A DNA stretch of 64,000 bases from Variovorax sp. PBL-H6 (GCF_901827155.1 NZ_LR594659.1:4650001-4714000), one strand, 5' to 3'; shown: positions 9,043 through 17,789, numbered from the stretch's first letter. Translations and numbers: made by a program. Notes: a model not told the origin generated them from the letters alone.

Positions 9043-9762
9043 TCAGGCCGAGAGGAAGCGGTAGAGGTTGCGCAGCATGCCGGCCGTCGCACCCCAGACA
9101 TAGCGCTCGTGCGCACCATCTTGGTAGGGCATCGAGAACCATTCGCGCGACTGGAGCTCGTCGTCGACCAGGGCGTGGCGGCGGTGGTTCGCCGGGTTCA
9201 TCAGGTAGGCGAGCGGGACCTCGAAGGCCTGCGCGACCTCAAAGGGATTGAGGGTCAGCTCGAAGTCCGGGTGCACGAGACCGACCACCGGCGTCACCAC
9301 AAAGGAGGTGACCGTCGTGTAGGTGGGTAGCGTCCCCAGTACCTCGATGTACTCGGCCGAGAGGCCAACCTCTTCCCATGCTTCGCGAAGGGCGGCGGCC
9401 GCGACGTTGGCATCCTCAGGGTCGACCCGCCCGCCGGGAAAGGCCACTTGGCCCGAATGGGTGGACAGGTTGGCGGTCCGCTCGGTGAGGAGCACGGTGG
9501 GCACCTCGCGCAGCACGATCGGCACCAGCACTGCGGCTGCGGCCGGCAAGCGGCTCGTCAGGCGCGGCTCGCTCCGCAGTTCGGGCGCCCAGGCAGGCGG
9601 GGCGGCGAAGCGAGCACGCAGCGCTTGCGCATCGAAACGCGTGTGCGGAACAGCGGCAAGCGTGGTGTCGACGCCGACCACCGGCACCTGGCGCGGATCG
9701 AAGGAACGCAGTGCCGAAGGCAAAACGGCGTTGACGGTCTCTTCGGCGGGGGCGGTGGGCAT
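9043..9762 (-). CDS. Nudix hydrolase, coenzyme A pyrophosphatase type
   Basis: 239 residues from the ATG at 9762. The Nudix box is clear: a GG at the start (FPGGRVD), then AAALREAWEEVGL carrying the metal-binding REAWEEVG core. The preceding HSGQVAFPGG segment is characteristic of the CoA-pyrophosphatase (YeaB/NudL-like) subgroup, which splits CoA or acyl-CoA into 3',5'-ADP and phosphopantetheine. An in-frame extension up to 9843 is Arg/Pro-rich and runs toward the rplS terminator, so it was not used. It probably forms a transcription unit with the CobD-like gene and hisC. Confidence 0.88.
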   Translation of the reverse strand: MPTAPAEETVNAVLPSALRSFDPRQVPVVGVDTTLAAVPHTRFDAQALRARFAAPPAWAPELRSEPRLTSRLPAAAAVLVPIVLREVPTVLLTERTANLSTHSGQVAFPGGRVDPEDANVAAAALREAWEEVGLSAEYIEVLGTLPTYTTVTSFVVTPVVGLVHPDFELTLNPFEVAQAFEVPLAYLMNPANHRRHALVDDELQSREWFSMPYQDGAHERYVWGATAGMLRNLYRFLSA

Positions 9763-9881
9763 GGCGGGTGGCGGAGCGGTCAAGTCGGGACCTGGAGAGT
9801 AAAACGCTAAACGGCGCCGTGGGGACAAGCGGCGCCACGACAAAAATCACGATCGCTTCGTTTCTTCAGGGCAACAACGCA

Positions 9882-9909
9882 AAAAAGCCGCCCAGAGTGG
9901 CGGCTTTTT
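9882..9909 (-). terminator. Rho-independent terminator after rplS
   Basis: An 11-bp perfect inverted repeat (9882-9892 AAAAAGCCGCC with 9899-9909 GGCGGCTTTTT) encloses a 6-nt loop. It sits just past the rplS stop codon and ends the rpsP-rimM-trmD-rplS unit on the minus strand. A/T runs on both arms would let it work in either direction. Confidence 0.85.
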
Positions 9910-9927
9910 GCAGGCAAGAGGCACTCT

Positions 9928-10308
9928 TTACTGAGCTGCTGCTGCGGAGGACTTGCCGGGCAGCTTTTCCTTGATGCGTGCCGAACGGCCGCTGCGCTCG
10001 CGCAGGTAGTACAGCTTGGCGCGGCGCACATCGCCGCGGCGCTTGACTTCGATGCCGGCGATCAGCGGGCTGTACGTCTGGAAAGTACGCTCGACGCCTT
10101 CACCGCTGGAGATCTTGCGCACTGTGAAGCCGCTGTTGAGGCCACGATTGCGCTTGGCGATCACGACGCCTTCGTAGGCCTGGACGCGCTTGCGGCTGCC
10201 TTCGACGACGTTGACGCTGACAATGACTGTGTCGCCAGGCATGAAATCGGGAATCTTCTTGCCGAGCCGGGCAATTTCTTCCTGCTCGAGGATCTGGATG
10301 AGGTTCAT
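9928..10308 (-). CDS. rplS: 50S ribosomal protein L19
   Basis: 126 residues. Located at the 30S-50S interface. The sequence [24 protein letters not shown], the [16 protein letters not shown] core and the [17 protein letters not shown]-terminal region are typical L19; an Ala-rich tail (SSAAAAQ) follows. ATG 10308 is preceded by an AGGAAAG ribosome binding site. It is the last gene of the classical rpsP-rimM-trmD-rplS operon. A 99-nt gap separates it from trmD and contains a possible internal promoter. Confidence 0.98.
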   Translation of the reverse strand: MNLIQILEQEEIARLGKKIPDFMPGDTVIVSVNVVEGSRKRVQAYEGVVIAKRNRGLNSGFTVRKISSGEGVERTFQTYSPLIAGIEVKRRGDVRRAKLYYLRERSGRSARIKEKLPGKSSAAAAQ

Positions 10309-10406
10309 GGCTTTCCTGAATTCGATCGTGCACGCGCTACACAAGGGGCGTCTTGCAGGCTGAGGGCCTGGGCCGACGCGGCCGGCAGAGGATCGGGGAG
10401 CCCAAG

Positions 10407-10412
10407 ATTATA
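10407..10412 (-). promoter_or_regulatory. Candidate -10 box for a separate rplS promoter
   Basis: A perfect TATAAT on the minus strand overlaps the trmD stop codon, 99 nt ahead of the rplS ATG. No convincing -35 hexamer lies 16-18 nt further upstream, so this may be coincidental. Confidence 0.35.
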
Positions 10413-11154
10413 GCTTTTTCCCAAGCGCCTTCTCGTCCGCCGCATTCAGGCGGCCCGACGCGCGCGCCGCATCGATCAACTCCGGACGCTTCTGCAGCGT
10501 GATCGCGAGTCGCTGGTCGCGGCGCCAACGCTCGATCTGCTCATGGTGTCCCGAGAGCAGAACCGACGGCACCCCTTGCCCTTTCCATTGCTCGGGGCGG
10601 GTGTAGTGGGGACAGTCGAGCAAGCCATCCAGTGCCGGGTTGAAGCTGTCCTGGATGTGGCTCGCCTCGTCGCCCAACACCCCGGGCTGCAGCCGCGCTA
10701 CCGCGTCCAGCAGGGCCATGGCAGGAATCTCGCCGCCCGAGAGCACGAAGTCGCCCAGGCTGAGCTGATGCGTCACCCGGGCGTCGATGAACCGCTGGTC
10801 TATGCCTTCATAGCGGCCGCATACCAGGACCGCACCCTCGCCCGCAGCCCAGTGCTCGACGGCCCGGTGCTGCAGGACTTCTCCGGTCGGCGAGAACATG
10901 ACGACAGGCGCCTCGCCCCCGCGCGCGGCGAGTGCGGCATCCAGGCAAGCCGACAACGGCTCGGCCATCATGACCATGCCGGGCCCGCCGCCGAACGGCC
11001 GGTCGTCCACGCGGCGGTAGTTGCCCTCGGCGAAATCGCGCGGGCTCCACAGCACAACCTCGACCTGTCCGGTCTCGAAGGCACGCCGCGTCACGCCGGT
11101 CGCGAGGAAGGGCGCGAACAGCTCGGGGAACAGAGTGATGACGTCGAAGCGCAT
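10408..11154 (-). CDS. trmD: tRNA (guanine-37-N1)-methyltransferase
   Basis: 248 residues. Makes m1G37 in tRNAs that read CNN/CGG-type codons and so protects the reading frame. SPOUT-fold features: MRFDVITLFPELF, the DRPFGGGPGMVM loop, LVCGRYEGIDQRF and the knot segment LSLGDFVLSGGE with DAVARLQPGVLG. The C-terminal helical domain (PHYTRPEQWKGQGVPSVLLSG) is complete. Middle gene of the rpsP-rimM-trmD-rplS operon, 32 nt after rimM. Confidence 0.98.
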   Translation of the reverse strand: MRFDVITLFPELFAPFLATGVTRRAFETGQVEVVLWSPRDFAEGNYRRVDDRPFGGGPGMVMMAEPLSACLDAALAARGGEAPVVMFSPTGEVLQHRAVEHWAAGEGAVLVCGRYEGIDQRFIDARVTHQLSLGDFVLSGGEIPAMALLDAVARLQPGVLGDEASHIQDSFNPALDGLLDCPHYTRPEQWKGQGVPSVLLSGHHEQIERWRRDQRLAITLQKRPELIDAARASGRLNAADEKALGKKL

Positions 11155-11186
11155 GGGGGCGCCGGAGTCGGTGCGGCTCGGCTTTC

Positions 11187-11738
11187 CTAGTAGTCGGGCT
11201 GCCAGTCGACCGTAATCAGCCGGCCCGCCAGGTCCACCCTGTCGACGAAGGCCGAGACGAAGGGAATCATCCGCTCAACCGGCTTGCCGCCCTCCAGGGC
11301 CTCCAGCACCAGCGTGGTCTGCGGGCCGCTGGCGAGCATCTCGCGAACCGTGCCGAGCGCGGCGCCCTCCCGGTTCACCACGGAAAGGCCGATCAGATCG
11401 ACCCAGTAGTACTCGTCTTCCGCGGCCGTGGGAAAGCTCGAGCGTGCCACGAACACGCGCGCGCCGCGCAGCGCCTCGGCCGCGTTGCGGTCGGGCACAT
11501 CCTCGGAGGAGGCGACGATGCAGTCGGAATGTTCCTTGGCCTCGCGGATGGCCAACCGGAATGCGCCGGTGGTCTTGCCAGGCGGCTGCAGGAACCAACG
11601 CTTGGAGGAGAAAAGCGCCTCAGGCTTGGCGCTGTGGGGCAGGACCTTGAACCAGCCCTTGATACCCCATGCATCGGCGATGCGCGCCACTTCGATTGCA
11701 TCCGCCGGCAGTTCGGCGGCTTCGAGCGTGGGCAGCAT
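11187..11738 (-). CDS. rimM: Ribosome maturation factor RimM
   Basis: 183 residues. Binds S19 and assists maturation of the 30S head. The N-terminal RimM barrel is visible as ARIADAWGIKGWFKVLP, and the C-terminal PRC-barrel as EDEYYWVDLIGLSVVNREGA with ending RLITVDWQPDY. Position between rpsP and trmD is the conserved order. The gene lies 16 nt downstream of the rpsP stop codon. Confidence 0.97.
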   Translation of the reverse strand: MLPTLEAAELPADAIEVARIADAWGIKGWFKVLPHSAKPEALFSSKRWFLQPPGKTTGAFRLAIREAKEHSDCIVASSEDVPDRNAAEALRGARVFVARSSFPTAAEDEYYWVDLIGLSVVNREGAALGTVREMLASGPQTTLVLEALEGGKPVERMIPFVSAFVDRVDLAGRLITVDWQPDY

Positions 11739-11754
11739 CGCCGGAGCGGGCGGC

Positions 11755-12018
11755 TTAGGCGGCCGCCTTGGGTGCCGCGGCGGCGGCTTGCTTGATCAGG
11801 CGGGTGACCGTTGGGGAGGCCTGCGCGCCGACACCCTGCCAATAGGCCAGGCGATCCTGCGCGATGCGGATGCCTTCCTCGTTGTCCTTGGCCGTGGGGT
11901 TGTAGAAGCCCAGGCGCTCGATGAATCGGCCATCGCGGCGCACGCGCTTGTCCGACACGACGATGTTGAAGAACGGACGACCTTTGGAGCCGCCGCGGGA
12001 GAGTCGGATCACGACCAT
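11755..12018 (-). CDS. rpsP: 30S ribosomal protein S16
   Basis: 87 residues. The sequence [39 protein letters not shown] and an Ala/Lys-rich C terminus are diagnostic of S16, an early-assembling 30S protein. First gene of the rpsP-rimM-trmD-rplS operon. An AAGGATAAATC stretch before the ATG provides the ribosome binding site. Confidence 0.98.
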   Translation of the reverse strand: MVVIRLSRGGSKGRPFFNIVVSDKRVRRDGRFIERLGFYNPTAKDNEEGIRIAQDRLAYWQGVGAQASPTVTRLIKQAAAAAPKAAA

Positions 12019-12130
12019 GATTTATCCTTCGGGTGGTGCAACGAACACTGAAACGGTTCGCCCACGGAGTTCTTTCAGCGTCGAGACACGCGACATAGCC
12101 ACCCGGCCAGCGCACGCTGAAAAGCCCGCG

Positions 12131-12136
12131 ATTATA
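12131..12136 (-). promoter_or_regulatory. Candidate -10 box of the rpsP operon
   Basis: A perfect TATAAT on the minus strand lies 113 nt upstream of the rpsP start, within the divergent spacer to the GNAT gene. The expected -35 position is GC-rich and does not match the consensus. The position fits a ribosomal operon with a leader of about 100 nt. Confidence 0.45.
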
Positions 12137-12184
12137 GCCCGAGTGATATTCCCCACCTTTCCCGGCCTGTGCCGGGCCTTCCGA

Positions 12185-12706
12185 ATGACCGCTATCCGCC
12201 CCAGCCTCGACCAAGACATTGCGGCGATCACAGCCATCTACGCGCACCACGTGCTGCACGGCACCGGCACCTTCGAGACCGAGCCGCCCACGGCCGCCGA
12301 CATGGCGGCACGGCGAGCCGACGTGCTGGACAGGAACCTTCCCTACCTGGTGGCCGAGCGCGACGGCGAACTGCTGGGCTTTGCCTACTGCAACTGGTTC
12401 AAGCCGCGCCCCGCCTATCGCTTCTCCGCCGAGGACTCGATCTACCTGGCCGAGGCCGCGCGCGGCCAGGGGCTCGGCGCCAGGCTACTTGCTGCATTGA
12501 TCGAGGCCGCCGAATCCGCTGGCGTGCGCAAGCTGATCGCTGTCATCGGCGACTCGGCCAACGCCGGCTCGATCGGCGTGCACCGCACGTTGGGCTTTGA
12601 GCACGTGGGCGTGCTGAAGGACTGCGGCTGGAAGTTCGGCCAGTGGCGCGATGTGGTCTTGATGGACAAGGTGCTGGGCCAAGGCAGCGCGACGAGTCCC
12701 GAATGA
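12185..12706 (+). CDS. GNAT family N-acetyltransferase, phosphinothricin acetyltransferase-like
   Basis: 173 residues. The fold landmarks are AIRPSLDQDIAAITAIYAHHV, the TGTFETEPPT segment typical of the phosphinothricin/methionine-sulfone acetyltransferase subgroup, the acetyl-CoA loop ARGQGLGARLL and the C-terminal GFEHVGVLKDCGWKFGQW. Members acetylate the amino group of phosphinothricin, methionine sulfoximine or similar amino acid analogues; the native substrate is unknown. The stop overlaps the start of the next gene in an ATGA, so the two are translationally coupled. Confidence 0.88.
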   Translation: MTAIRPSLDQDIAAITAIYAHHVLHGTGTFETEPPTAADMAARRADVLDRNLPYLVAERDGELLGFAYCNWFKPRPAYRFSAEDSIYLAEAARGQGLGARLLAALIEAAESAGVRKLIAVIGDSANAGSIGVHRTLGFEHVGVLKDCGWKFGQWRDVVLMDKVLGQGSATSPE

Positions 12707-13149
12707 AGAACAAGACCGTGGCCGCCTGGCTCGCCTTCCTCGGCGGACCGCTGGGCCTGCACTGCTTCTACCTGCGTGGCTTCGGTAGCACGCTCGGCTG
12801 GCTGCTCCCCATCCCGACCGCCCTCGGGCTTTACGGCATCGAGCGCGTCCGCTTCTACGGGGTGGACGACGCCTGGAGCTGGCTTCTGTTACCGCTGCTG
12901 GGCTTTACGATCGCGGGCTGCGCCCTCACTGCGATCGTGTACGGATTGATGGCGCCGGAGAAATGGAATGCGCGCTACAACGCCGGAGCCGCGCCGGATG
13001 CCATGCCCGGACGCAGCAATTGGCTCACCATCGGCGCCGTCGTCCTGGCCTTGTTCTTCGGCAGCACCATCCTGATGGCCAGCATCGCCTTCAGCTTCCA
13101 GCGCTTCTTCGAGCACCAGATCGAAGAGGGGCGCCGGATCTCACAGTAG
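12703..13149 (+). CDS. Small TM2-like integral membrane protein
   Basis: 148 residues, function unknown. The opening MKNKTVAAWLAFLGGPLG with a following HCFYLRG loop is the TM2-domain pattern (short Lys-rich start, Gly-rich helix, aromatic/Gly turn). Further membrane segments lie near residues 28-45, 57-82 and 105-128. It starts inside the stop codon of the acetyltransferase gene and ends 6 nt before the convergent pit gene. Confidence 0.75.
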   Translation: MKNKTVAAWLAFLGGPLGLHCFYLRGFGSTLGWLLPIPTALGLYGIERVRFYGVDDAWSWLLLPLLGFTIAGCALTAIVYGLMAPEKWNARYNAGAAPDAMPGRSNWLTIGAVVLALFFGSTILMASIAFSFQRFFEHQIEEGRRISQ

Positions 13150-13155
13150 GCGCAA

Positions 13156-14166
13156 TCAGAAAATCTGCAAGCCGATCCAGTAGGCGACGGCTGCCACGAA
13201 GGCTGACGCCGGGATCGTGAAGATCCAGGCCCAGACGATATTGCCGGCCACGCCCCAGCGCACCGCGCTGGCGCGCTGCGTCGAGCCCACGCCGACGATC
13301 GCACCGGTGATGGTGTGCGTGGTTGACACGGGGATACCCAGCGCCGTGGCGAGGAACAGCGTCAGCGCCCCGCCCGTCTCGGCGCAGAAGCCGCCCACTG
13401 GTTTCAGCTTCGTGATCTTCTGGCCCATGGTCTTGACGATGCGCCAGCCGCCGAACATGGTGCCCAGCGCAATCGCCGCGTAACAGGTAGCAATGGTCCA
13501 GGCCGGGGGCGCGTCAGCGTTGGCGGCCGCGTGGCCGGTTGCGATCAGAAGCATCCAGATGATGCCGATGGTCTTCTGCGCATCGTTGCCGCCGTGACCC
13601 AGGCTGTATGCGCCGGCCGAGACCAGTTGCAGCGTACGAAACCACCGGTCCACGCGCGATGGCGTCGAGCGGCGGAAGAGCCAGGCGACGAGCACCATCA
13701 TCATCGAGCCGAGCAGGAATCCCAGCAACGGCGACACGAAGATGAAAGCGACCGTCTTCCAGATTCCGGCCGCGACGAGCGAGCCGGCACCCGCCTTCGA
13801 CATCACCGCGCCGACGATGCCGCCGATCAGCGCATGCGAGGAGCTGCTGGGAATGCCGTAGTACCAGGTGACGAAATTCCAGCTGATGGCGCCCATCAGC
13901 GCCCCGAAGACCACGTGCACGTCGACCACCCCGGGTTGCACGATGCCCTTCCCGACGGTCGCCGCCACGCTGAGGTGGAAGACGAAGACCGCGACCAGGT
14001 TGAAGAAGGCGGCGAACACCACCGCGTGCCCGGGCTTGAGCACGCCGGTGGACACGACCGTGGCAATCGAGTTCGCCGCGTCGTGGAAGCCGTTCATGAA
14101 GTCGAATGCGATGGCCAGCACGACCAGCAGCACCACCACCCAGAGGGCGACCTGGACCGATTCCAT
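13156..14166 (-). CDS. pit: Low-affinity inorganic phosphate transporter, PiT family
   Basis: 336 residues, about ten membrane segments. The two PHO4-family signature repeats are visible as DFMNGFHDAANSIATVVSTG and GHGGNDAQKTIGI. The SSSHALIGG loop and the GIPVSTTHTITGAIVGVG repeat are also characteristic. It moves neutral metal-phosphate with protons. It is the second gene after a DUF47 (PhoU-like) protein, 12 nt apart, the usual arrangement for this transporter in beta-proteobacteria. Confidence 0.95.
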   Translation of the reverse strand: MESVQVALWVVVLLVVLAIAFDFMNGFHDAANSIATVVSTGVLKPGHAVVFAAFFNLVAVFVFHLSVAATVGKGIVQPGVVDVHVVFGALMGAISWNFVTWYYGIPSSSSHALIGGIVGAVMSKAGAGSLVAAGIWKTVAFIFVSPLLGFLLGSMMMVLVAWLFRRSTPSRVDRWFRTLQLVSAGAYSLGHGGNDAQKTIGIIWMLLIATGHAAANADAPPAWTIATCYAAIALGTMFGGWRIVKTMGQKITKLKPVGGFCAETGGALTLFLATALGIPVSTTHTITGAIVGVGSTQRASAVRWGVAGNIVWAWIFTIPASAFVAAVAYWIGLQIF

Positions 14167-14178
14167 TCGGCGCCGCGC

Positions 14179-14823
14179 TCAGGAGTTCTCGAGGACGATG
14201 CCCTCGATCACATTGGCCACGTCCTCGCACTTGTCGGTGATCCGCTCGAGCAGTTCGTAGATCGCCTTCAGCTTGATGACCTCGCGCACATCCGGCTCCT
14301 CGCGAAACAGCTTGCTCATGGCGCTGCGCAGCACGCGGTCGGCGTCGGATTCGAGGCGGTCGATCTCCTCGCAGGTCTTGAGCGCGGCTTCGGCCGTCGC
14401 CGGCTCGCTCACCCTGCCGAGGAGCTTGACAGCATCCTTCACCCGTTCGCAGCATTTCGTGCTCAGGGCGGTGAGGCGGGTGATCTCATCGGTCATGTGG
14501 CGCACGTCGTACAGCGCCATGGTTTCGGCCGAGTCCTGGATCAGGTCGGCCACATCGTCCATCGTGTTGATCAGCTTGTGGATCTGCTCGCGGTCGATGG
14601 GTGTGATGAAAGTCTTGTGAATGAGCCTGTTGACGTCATGCGTCACTCGGTCGGCGGCACGTTCGGCATTGTCCACGTCGCGGTTGTACTGCTCGCGCAA
14701 GTGCAGGTCGTTGTAGTTGCCCACCAGTTGCTCGAAGGCACGCGCGGCTTCGACGATGCGATCGGCATGCTGATTGAACATCTCGAAGAAATTCCCCTCA
14801 CGGGGCAGCAGCTTGCCAAACAT
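14179..14823 (-). CDS. DUF47 family (PhoU-like) phosphate transport regulator
   Basis: 214 residues, all-helical. It starts MFGKLLPREGNFFEMFNQHA, the characteristic DUF47 N terminus. Conserved features are AERAADRVTHDVNRLIHKTF and DREQIHKLINTMDDVADLI. Members are believed to regulate the activity of the PiT transporter encoded next to them. Probably the first gene of the DUF47-pit operon. The 14824-14915 spacer upstream shows no recognised element. Confidence 0.92.
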   Translation of the reverse strand: MFGKLLPREGNFFEMFNQHADRIVEAARAFEQLVGNYNDLHLREQYNRDVDNAERAADRVTHDVNRLIHKTFITPIDREQIHKLINTMDDVADLIQDSAETMALYDVRHMTDEITRLTALSTKCCERVKDAVKLLGRVSEPATAEAALKTCEEIDRLESDADRVLRSAMSKLFREEPDVREVIKLKAIYELLERITDKCEDVANVIEGIVLENS

Positions 14824-14915
14824 GGCGATCTCCTGGGTTCTCGGCTATCACCCACCCGTGACGCCATCATGAAAAAACCTGGCAAGTGTAATGGGCAAGC
14901 CTCGCCGGGACGGGC

Positions 14916-15377
14916 TCAGAGCCGCTCGATGCGCTGGCCGGCCACCCGCTCCAGCTGGGCTGCCGAGACCAGGGCCGGCGCAATCTCGGCGAGCGGCAGG
15001 AGCACGAAGGCGCGCTCGCCCAGGCGCGGATGCGGCAGCGTCAGCACAGCGCTTCGCATCGTGGTGTCGCCGTGCCGCAGAAGATCGAGGTCGAGGGTAC
15101 GCGGTGCGTTACGGTAAGGCCGCTCGCGGCCCGCGTCGGCTTCGAGTCGCTGCAGTTCGGCCAGCAGGGCCAGCGGCGCCAGGCCGGTGCGCAGCTCGAC
15201 CACGGCGTTGATGAAATCGGGCCCCTGGGCCTCGAAGGGCGCGCTGCGATAGAGAGACGAGCGCGCGACGAGCCGCGTGCCCGGCAGGGCAGCGAGGTGG
15301 TCCATCGCCCGCCTCACTGTTGCCTGCGAGTCGCCGAGATTGGCGCCGATGGCGACGTAGGCGGGCGTTGCGCTCAC
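14916..15377 (-). CDS. folK: 2-amino-4-hydroxy-6-hydroxymethyldihydropteridine pyrophosphokinase
   Basis: 153 residues. Transfers pyrophosphate from ATP to 6-hydroxymethyl-dihydropterin in folate synthesis. Signature segments: AYVAIGANLGDS, SSLYRSAPFEAQGPDFINAV, the metal-binding RTLDLDLLRHGD and LPHPRLGERAFVLLPL. The start is GTG 15377, one base after the pcnB stop codon, giving the expected short N terminus (MSATPAYVAIG). The downstream part of the pcnB-folK pair, a conserved arrangement in Proteobacteria. Confidence 0.96.
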   Translation of the reverse strand: MSATPAYVAIGANLGDSQATVRRAMDHLAALPGTRLVARSSLYRSAPFEAQGPDFINAVVELRTGLAPLALLAELQRLEADAGRERPYRNAPRTLDLDLLRHGDTTMRSAVLTLPHPRLGERAFVLLPLAEIAPALVSAAQLERVAGQRIERL

Positions 15378-15378
15378 G

Positions 15379-16959
15379 TCATTCGGCCGAGATGCTGCTG
15401 CCGGCCTCGCCGCCGGTGCGCGGCTTGCGCCGGCGGCGGCGCTTGCGTGGTGCGGCTGGCGCGAGCTCGCCCTCGGGCGGCTGCGACTGTGGCTGCTCGG
15501 CATCGCCGTCCGCCTGTGCAGTCGCAGGTGCCGCGCTGCGCGCCGGGCTGCGCTGCCGGCTTCTCTTGTGCTGCTCGTCGCGCACCTGATCGAGCAGGTC
15601 CTGGCGACGCAGGTCGTCGGAAGTGCTGCTGAACTCCTGCCACCATTCGGCGATCGCCTCGCTCACCTCGCCAACGTCGGCGCGCAGGCGCATGAAGTCG
15701 AAGGCCGCACGAAAGCGCGCCTGCTCGACCAGGCTGTAGGGGGTGGCGCCGCTGCGCTTGTCGAAGCGCGGCTGCATCATCCAGATCTCGCGCATGTCGG
15801 CTGCCAGCTTGCCGCGCCCCGAGACGTCCCCGATGCGCGCGTTGAACACGTCGTCGATGGCGTCTTGCAGGGCCGGGAAGGAGGCCTGCGGGCGCTGGCC
15901 ATGGCGTCCCTCGACGCGTTGCGCCCAGCCGTCGCGCACATCGGCCCACAACACACATGCCAGCAGAAAGCTCGGCGCCACGGGCTTGCCTTCGCCGACA
16001 CGGCGGTCGGTGTCCTGCAGCGCGGCCTTGACGAAGGCCTGGTCGGCACGCTCGACGATGACGTCGAGCAGCGGGTAGATGCCGGTCGCCAGCCCCAGCT
16101 TGCGCAGCTGCGCCATAGTCGCGATTGCATGGCCGGTCTGCAGCAGCTTGAGCATCTCGTCGAACAGGCGACTCTGGGGCACATCGGCCAGCAGCTTGCT
16201 GGATTCGACCAGCGGCGTGCCGGTCTTGGGCTCCAGCGAGAAACCGAGTGCGGCCAGCTTGGCCGAGAAGCGGATCGCACGGATGATGCGGACCGGGTCC
16301 TCGCGGTAGCGCGTGACCGGGTCGCCGATCATGCGCAACGTGAGCTTCTTGGCGTCCTTGATGCCGTTGTGGTAGTCGACCACGATCTGGCTGGCCGGGT
16401 CGTAGTACATAGCGTTGATGGTGAAGTCGCGCCGCGCGGCGTCTTCCTCCTGCGGGCCCCAGACGTTGTCGCGCAGCACGCGGCCGCTGGCGTCCACTGC
16501 GTGCTTCATGCCGGCGAGTTCGCCCTTGCTGGTGCGCTCGTTGCCCGCCACCTGCTCGGCGCCCGCGCTATCCATGTAGGCACGGAAGGTCGAGACCTCG
16601 ATCACCTCGTGCTCGCGCCCACGGCCGTACACGACGTGCACGATGCGGAAGCGCCGGCCGATGATGAAGGCACGCCGGAACAGGCTCTTGACCTGCTCCG
16701 GGGTGGCGTTGGTGGCCACGTCGAAGTCCTTCGGCCGCAGGCCCAGCAGCAGGTCGCGCACCGCGCCGCCGACCACGTAGGCCTCGTAGCCGGCGTCCTG
16801 CAGCGTGGTGACGACGTTCCTGGCGCGCTCGTCGACCAGTTGCGGGTCGATGCCGTGCACGGAGGCCGGCACCTCCTGGCGCTTGCCGAAGCGGTTCTTG
16901 CCGCCGGAGCCGGCGGCGCCGGTCTTGCCCAGGAGTTTGTCGATGAATTTCTTGATCAT
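15379..16959 (-). CDS. pcnB: Poly(A) polymerase I
   Basis: 526 residues. Adds poly(A) tails to RNA 3' ends, marking them for decay. The nucleotidyltransferase core is clear: YEAYVVGGAVRDLLLGLRPKDFDV with the catalytic Asp pair, RRFRIVHVV, RDFTINAMYYD and RIIRAIRFSAKL. The central RNA-binding helices follow. The last ~60 residues are a low-complexity Arg/Ala/Pro/Lys tail with a KRRRRRKPR cluster, likely for RNA contact. It is 27 nt downstream of hda and abuts folK. Confidence 0.96.
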   Translation of the reverse strand: MIKKFIDKLLGKTGAAGSGGKNRFGKRQEVPASVHGIDPQLVDERARNVVTTLQDAGYEAYVVGGAVRDLLLGLRPKDFDVATNATPEQVKSLFRRAFIIGRRFRIVHVVYGRGREHEVIEVSTFRAYMDSAGAEQVAGNERTSKGELAGMKHAVDASGRVLRDNVWGPQEEDAARRDFTINAMYYDPASQIVVDYHNGIKDAKKLTLRMIGDPVTRYREDPVRIIRAIRFSAKLAALGFSLEPKTGTPLVESSKLLADVPQSRLFDEMLKLLQTGHAIATMAQLRKLGLATGIYPLLDVIVERADQAFVKAALQDTDRRVGEGKPVAPSFLLACVLWADVRDGWAQRVEGRHGQRPQASFPALQDAIDDVFNARIGDVSGRGKLAADMREIWMMQPRFDKRSGATPYSLVEQARFRAAFDFMRLRADVGEVSEAIAEWWQEFSSTSDDLRRQDLLDQVRDEQHKRSRQRSPARSAAPATAQADGDAEQPQSQPPEGELAPAAPRKRRRRRKPRTGGEAGSSISAE

Positions 16960-16986
16960 TGGAAAGCTTCGGCGCGGGACGCGCCC

Positions 16987-17673
16987 TCATTCATTTTCGA
17001 GCATCGCCCGGATCAGCGGGATCGTGATCGCGCGCTGGGTCTGCAAGGCATAGCCGTCGAGCTGCAGCAGGAGCTCCATCAGGCTGCCCAGATCGCGGCT
17101 GAAGCGGTGCAGCATGTAGTCCAGCACTTCGTCGGTCAGCATCACGCCGCGGCTGTCGGCGGACTGGCGCAGCACCGCGCGCCGCTCCGGTTCATTCAGC
17201 ACCTGCAAGTGGAACACATGGCCCCAACCCAGGCGCGTGCGCAGGTCCTCGCGCAGCGGCAGGTCGGCAGGCGGTACCGCGCCGGCTGCCACCACCCCGC
17301 GCTGCAGGCTCTGCGCGTTGACGAACCAGTTGAAAGCGGCGTGCTGCTGGACTGCGGTATAGAGATGCACGTCGTCGAGCAGCACCGCGCTCCAATGCTC
17401 GTCGAAGTCGGGCGGGTCCGAGAGCCCTGCATGCAGCCATCCCACGCTCGCGCCCTGCTCGCGCAAGGCGCAGCGCACTGCTTCGAGCAGATGCGTCTTG
17501 CCGCTGCCGCTCTCGCCCCAGAGGTAGGTCGGAACCGGCGAATGGAGCGTGTTCGAACGCGCATCGCCGACCCAAAGCCGCAAGTGCCGCAGTGCGGGTT
17601 CGTTGGGGCCGGCAAAGAAGCCCGCCAGCGTCGGGCCGGAGGCAATGCCGATATCGAGCGCGAGCTGCTTCAT
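16987..17673 (-). CDS. hda: DnaA regulatory inactivator Hda
   Basis: 228 residues. A DnaA-like AAA+ protein that, with the sliding clamp, stimulates ATP hydrolysis by DnaA and prevents re-initiation. It begins MKQLALDIGIASGPTLAGFF, which contains the QLALDI clamp-binding motif at residues 3-8. Walker A is GESGSGKTHLL and Walker B is AVLLDDVHL. The sensor region REDLRTRLGWGHVF is present, and there is no DNA-binding domain IV, which distinguishes Hda from DnaA. Divergent from purM across a 207-nt spacer. Confidence 0.96.
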   Translation of the reverse strand: MKQLALDIGIASGPTLAGFFAGPNEPALRHLRLWVGDARSNTLHSPVPTYLWGESGSGKTHLLEAVRCALREQGASVGWLHAGLSDPPDFDEHWSAVLLDDVHLYTAVQQHAAFNWFVNAQSLQRGVVAAGAVPPADLPLREDLRTRLGWGHVFHLQVLNEPERRAVLRQSADSRGVMLTDEVLDYMLHRFSRDLGSLMELLLQLDGYALQTQRAITIPLIRAMLENE

Positions 17674-17783
17674 GCCGATGCCACGGGGGGCGGCTGGAAT
17701 GGCGCAAATGACGCGGTACGTTGATTCATGAGACAGGCAGAAGCGCTGTGCGACCGGCCGAGGGCGCGGGGCAATGGGGCCCT

Positions 17784-17789
17784 TAAAAT
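17784..17789 (+). promoter_or_regulatory. Candidate -10 box of purM
   Basis: TAAAAT lies 92 nt upstream of the purM ATG in the hda/purM divergent spacer, an otherwise GC-rich region. No good -35 hexamer is visible at the expected distance. The rest of the 207-nt spacer has no recognised element, although purine (PurR-type) control would be expected here. Confidence 0.3.
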
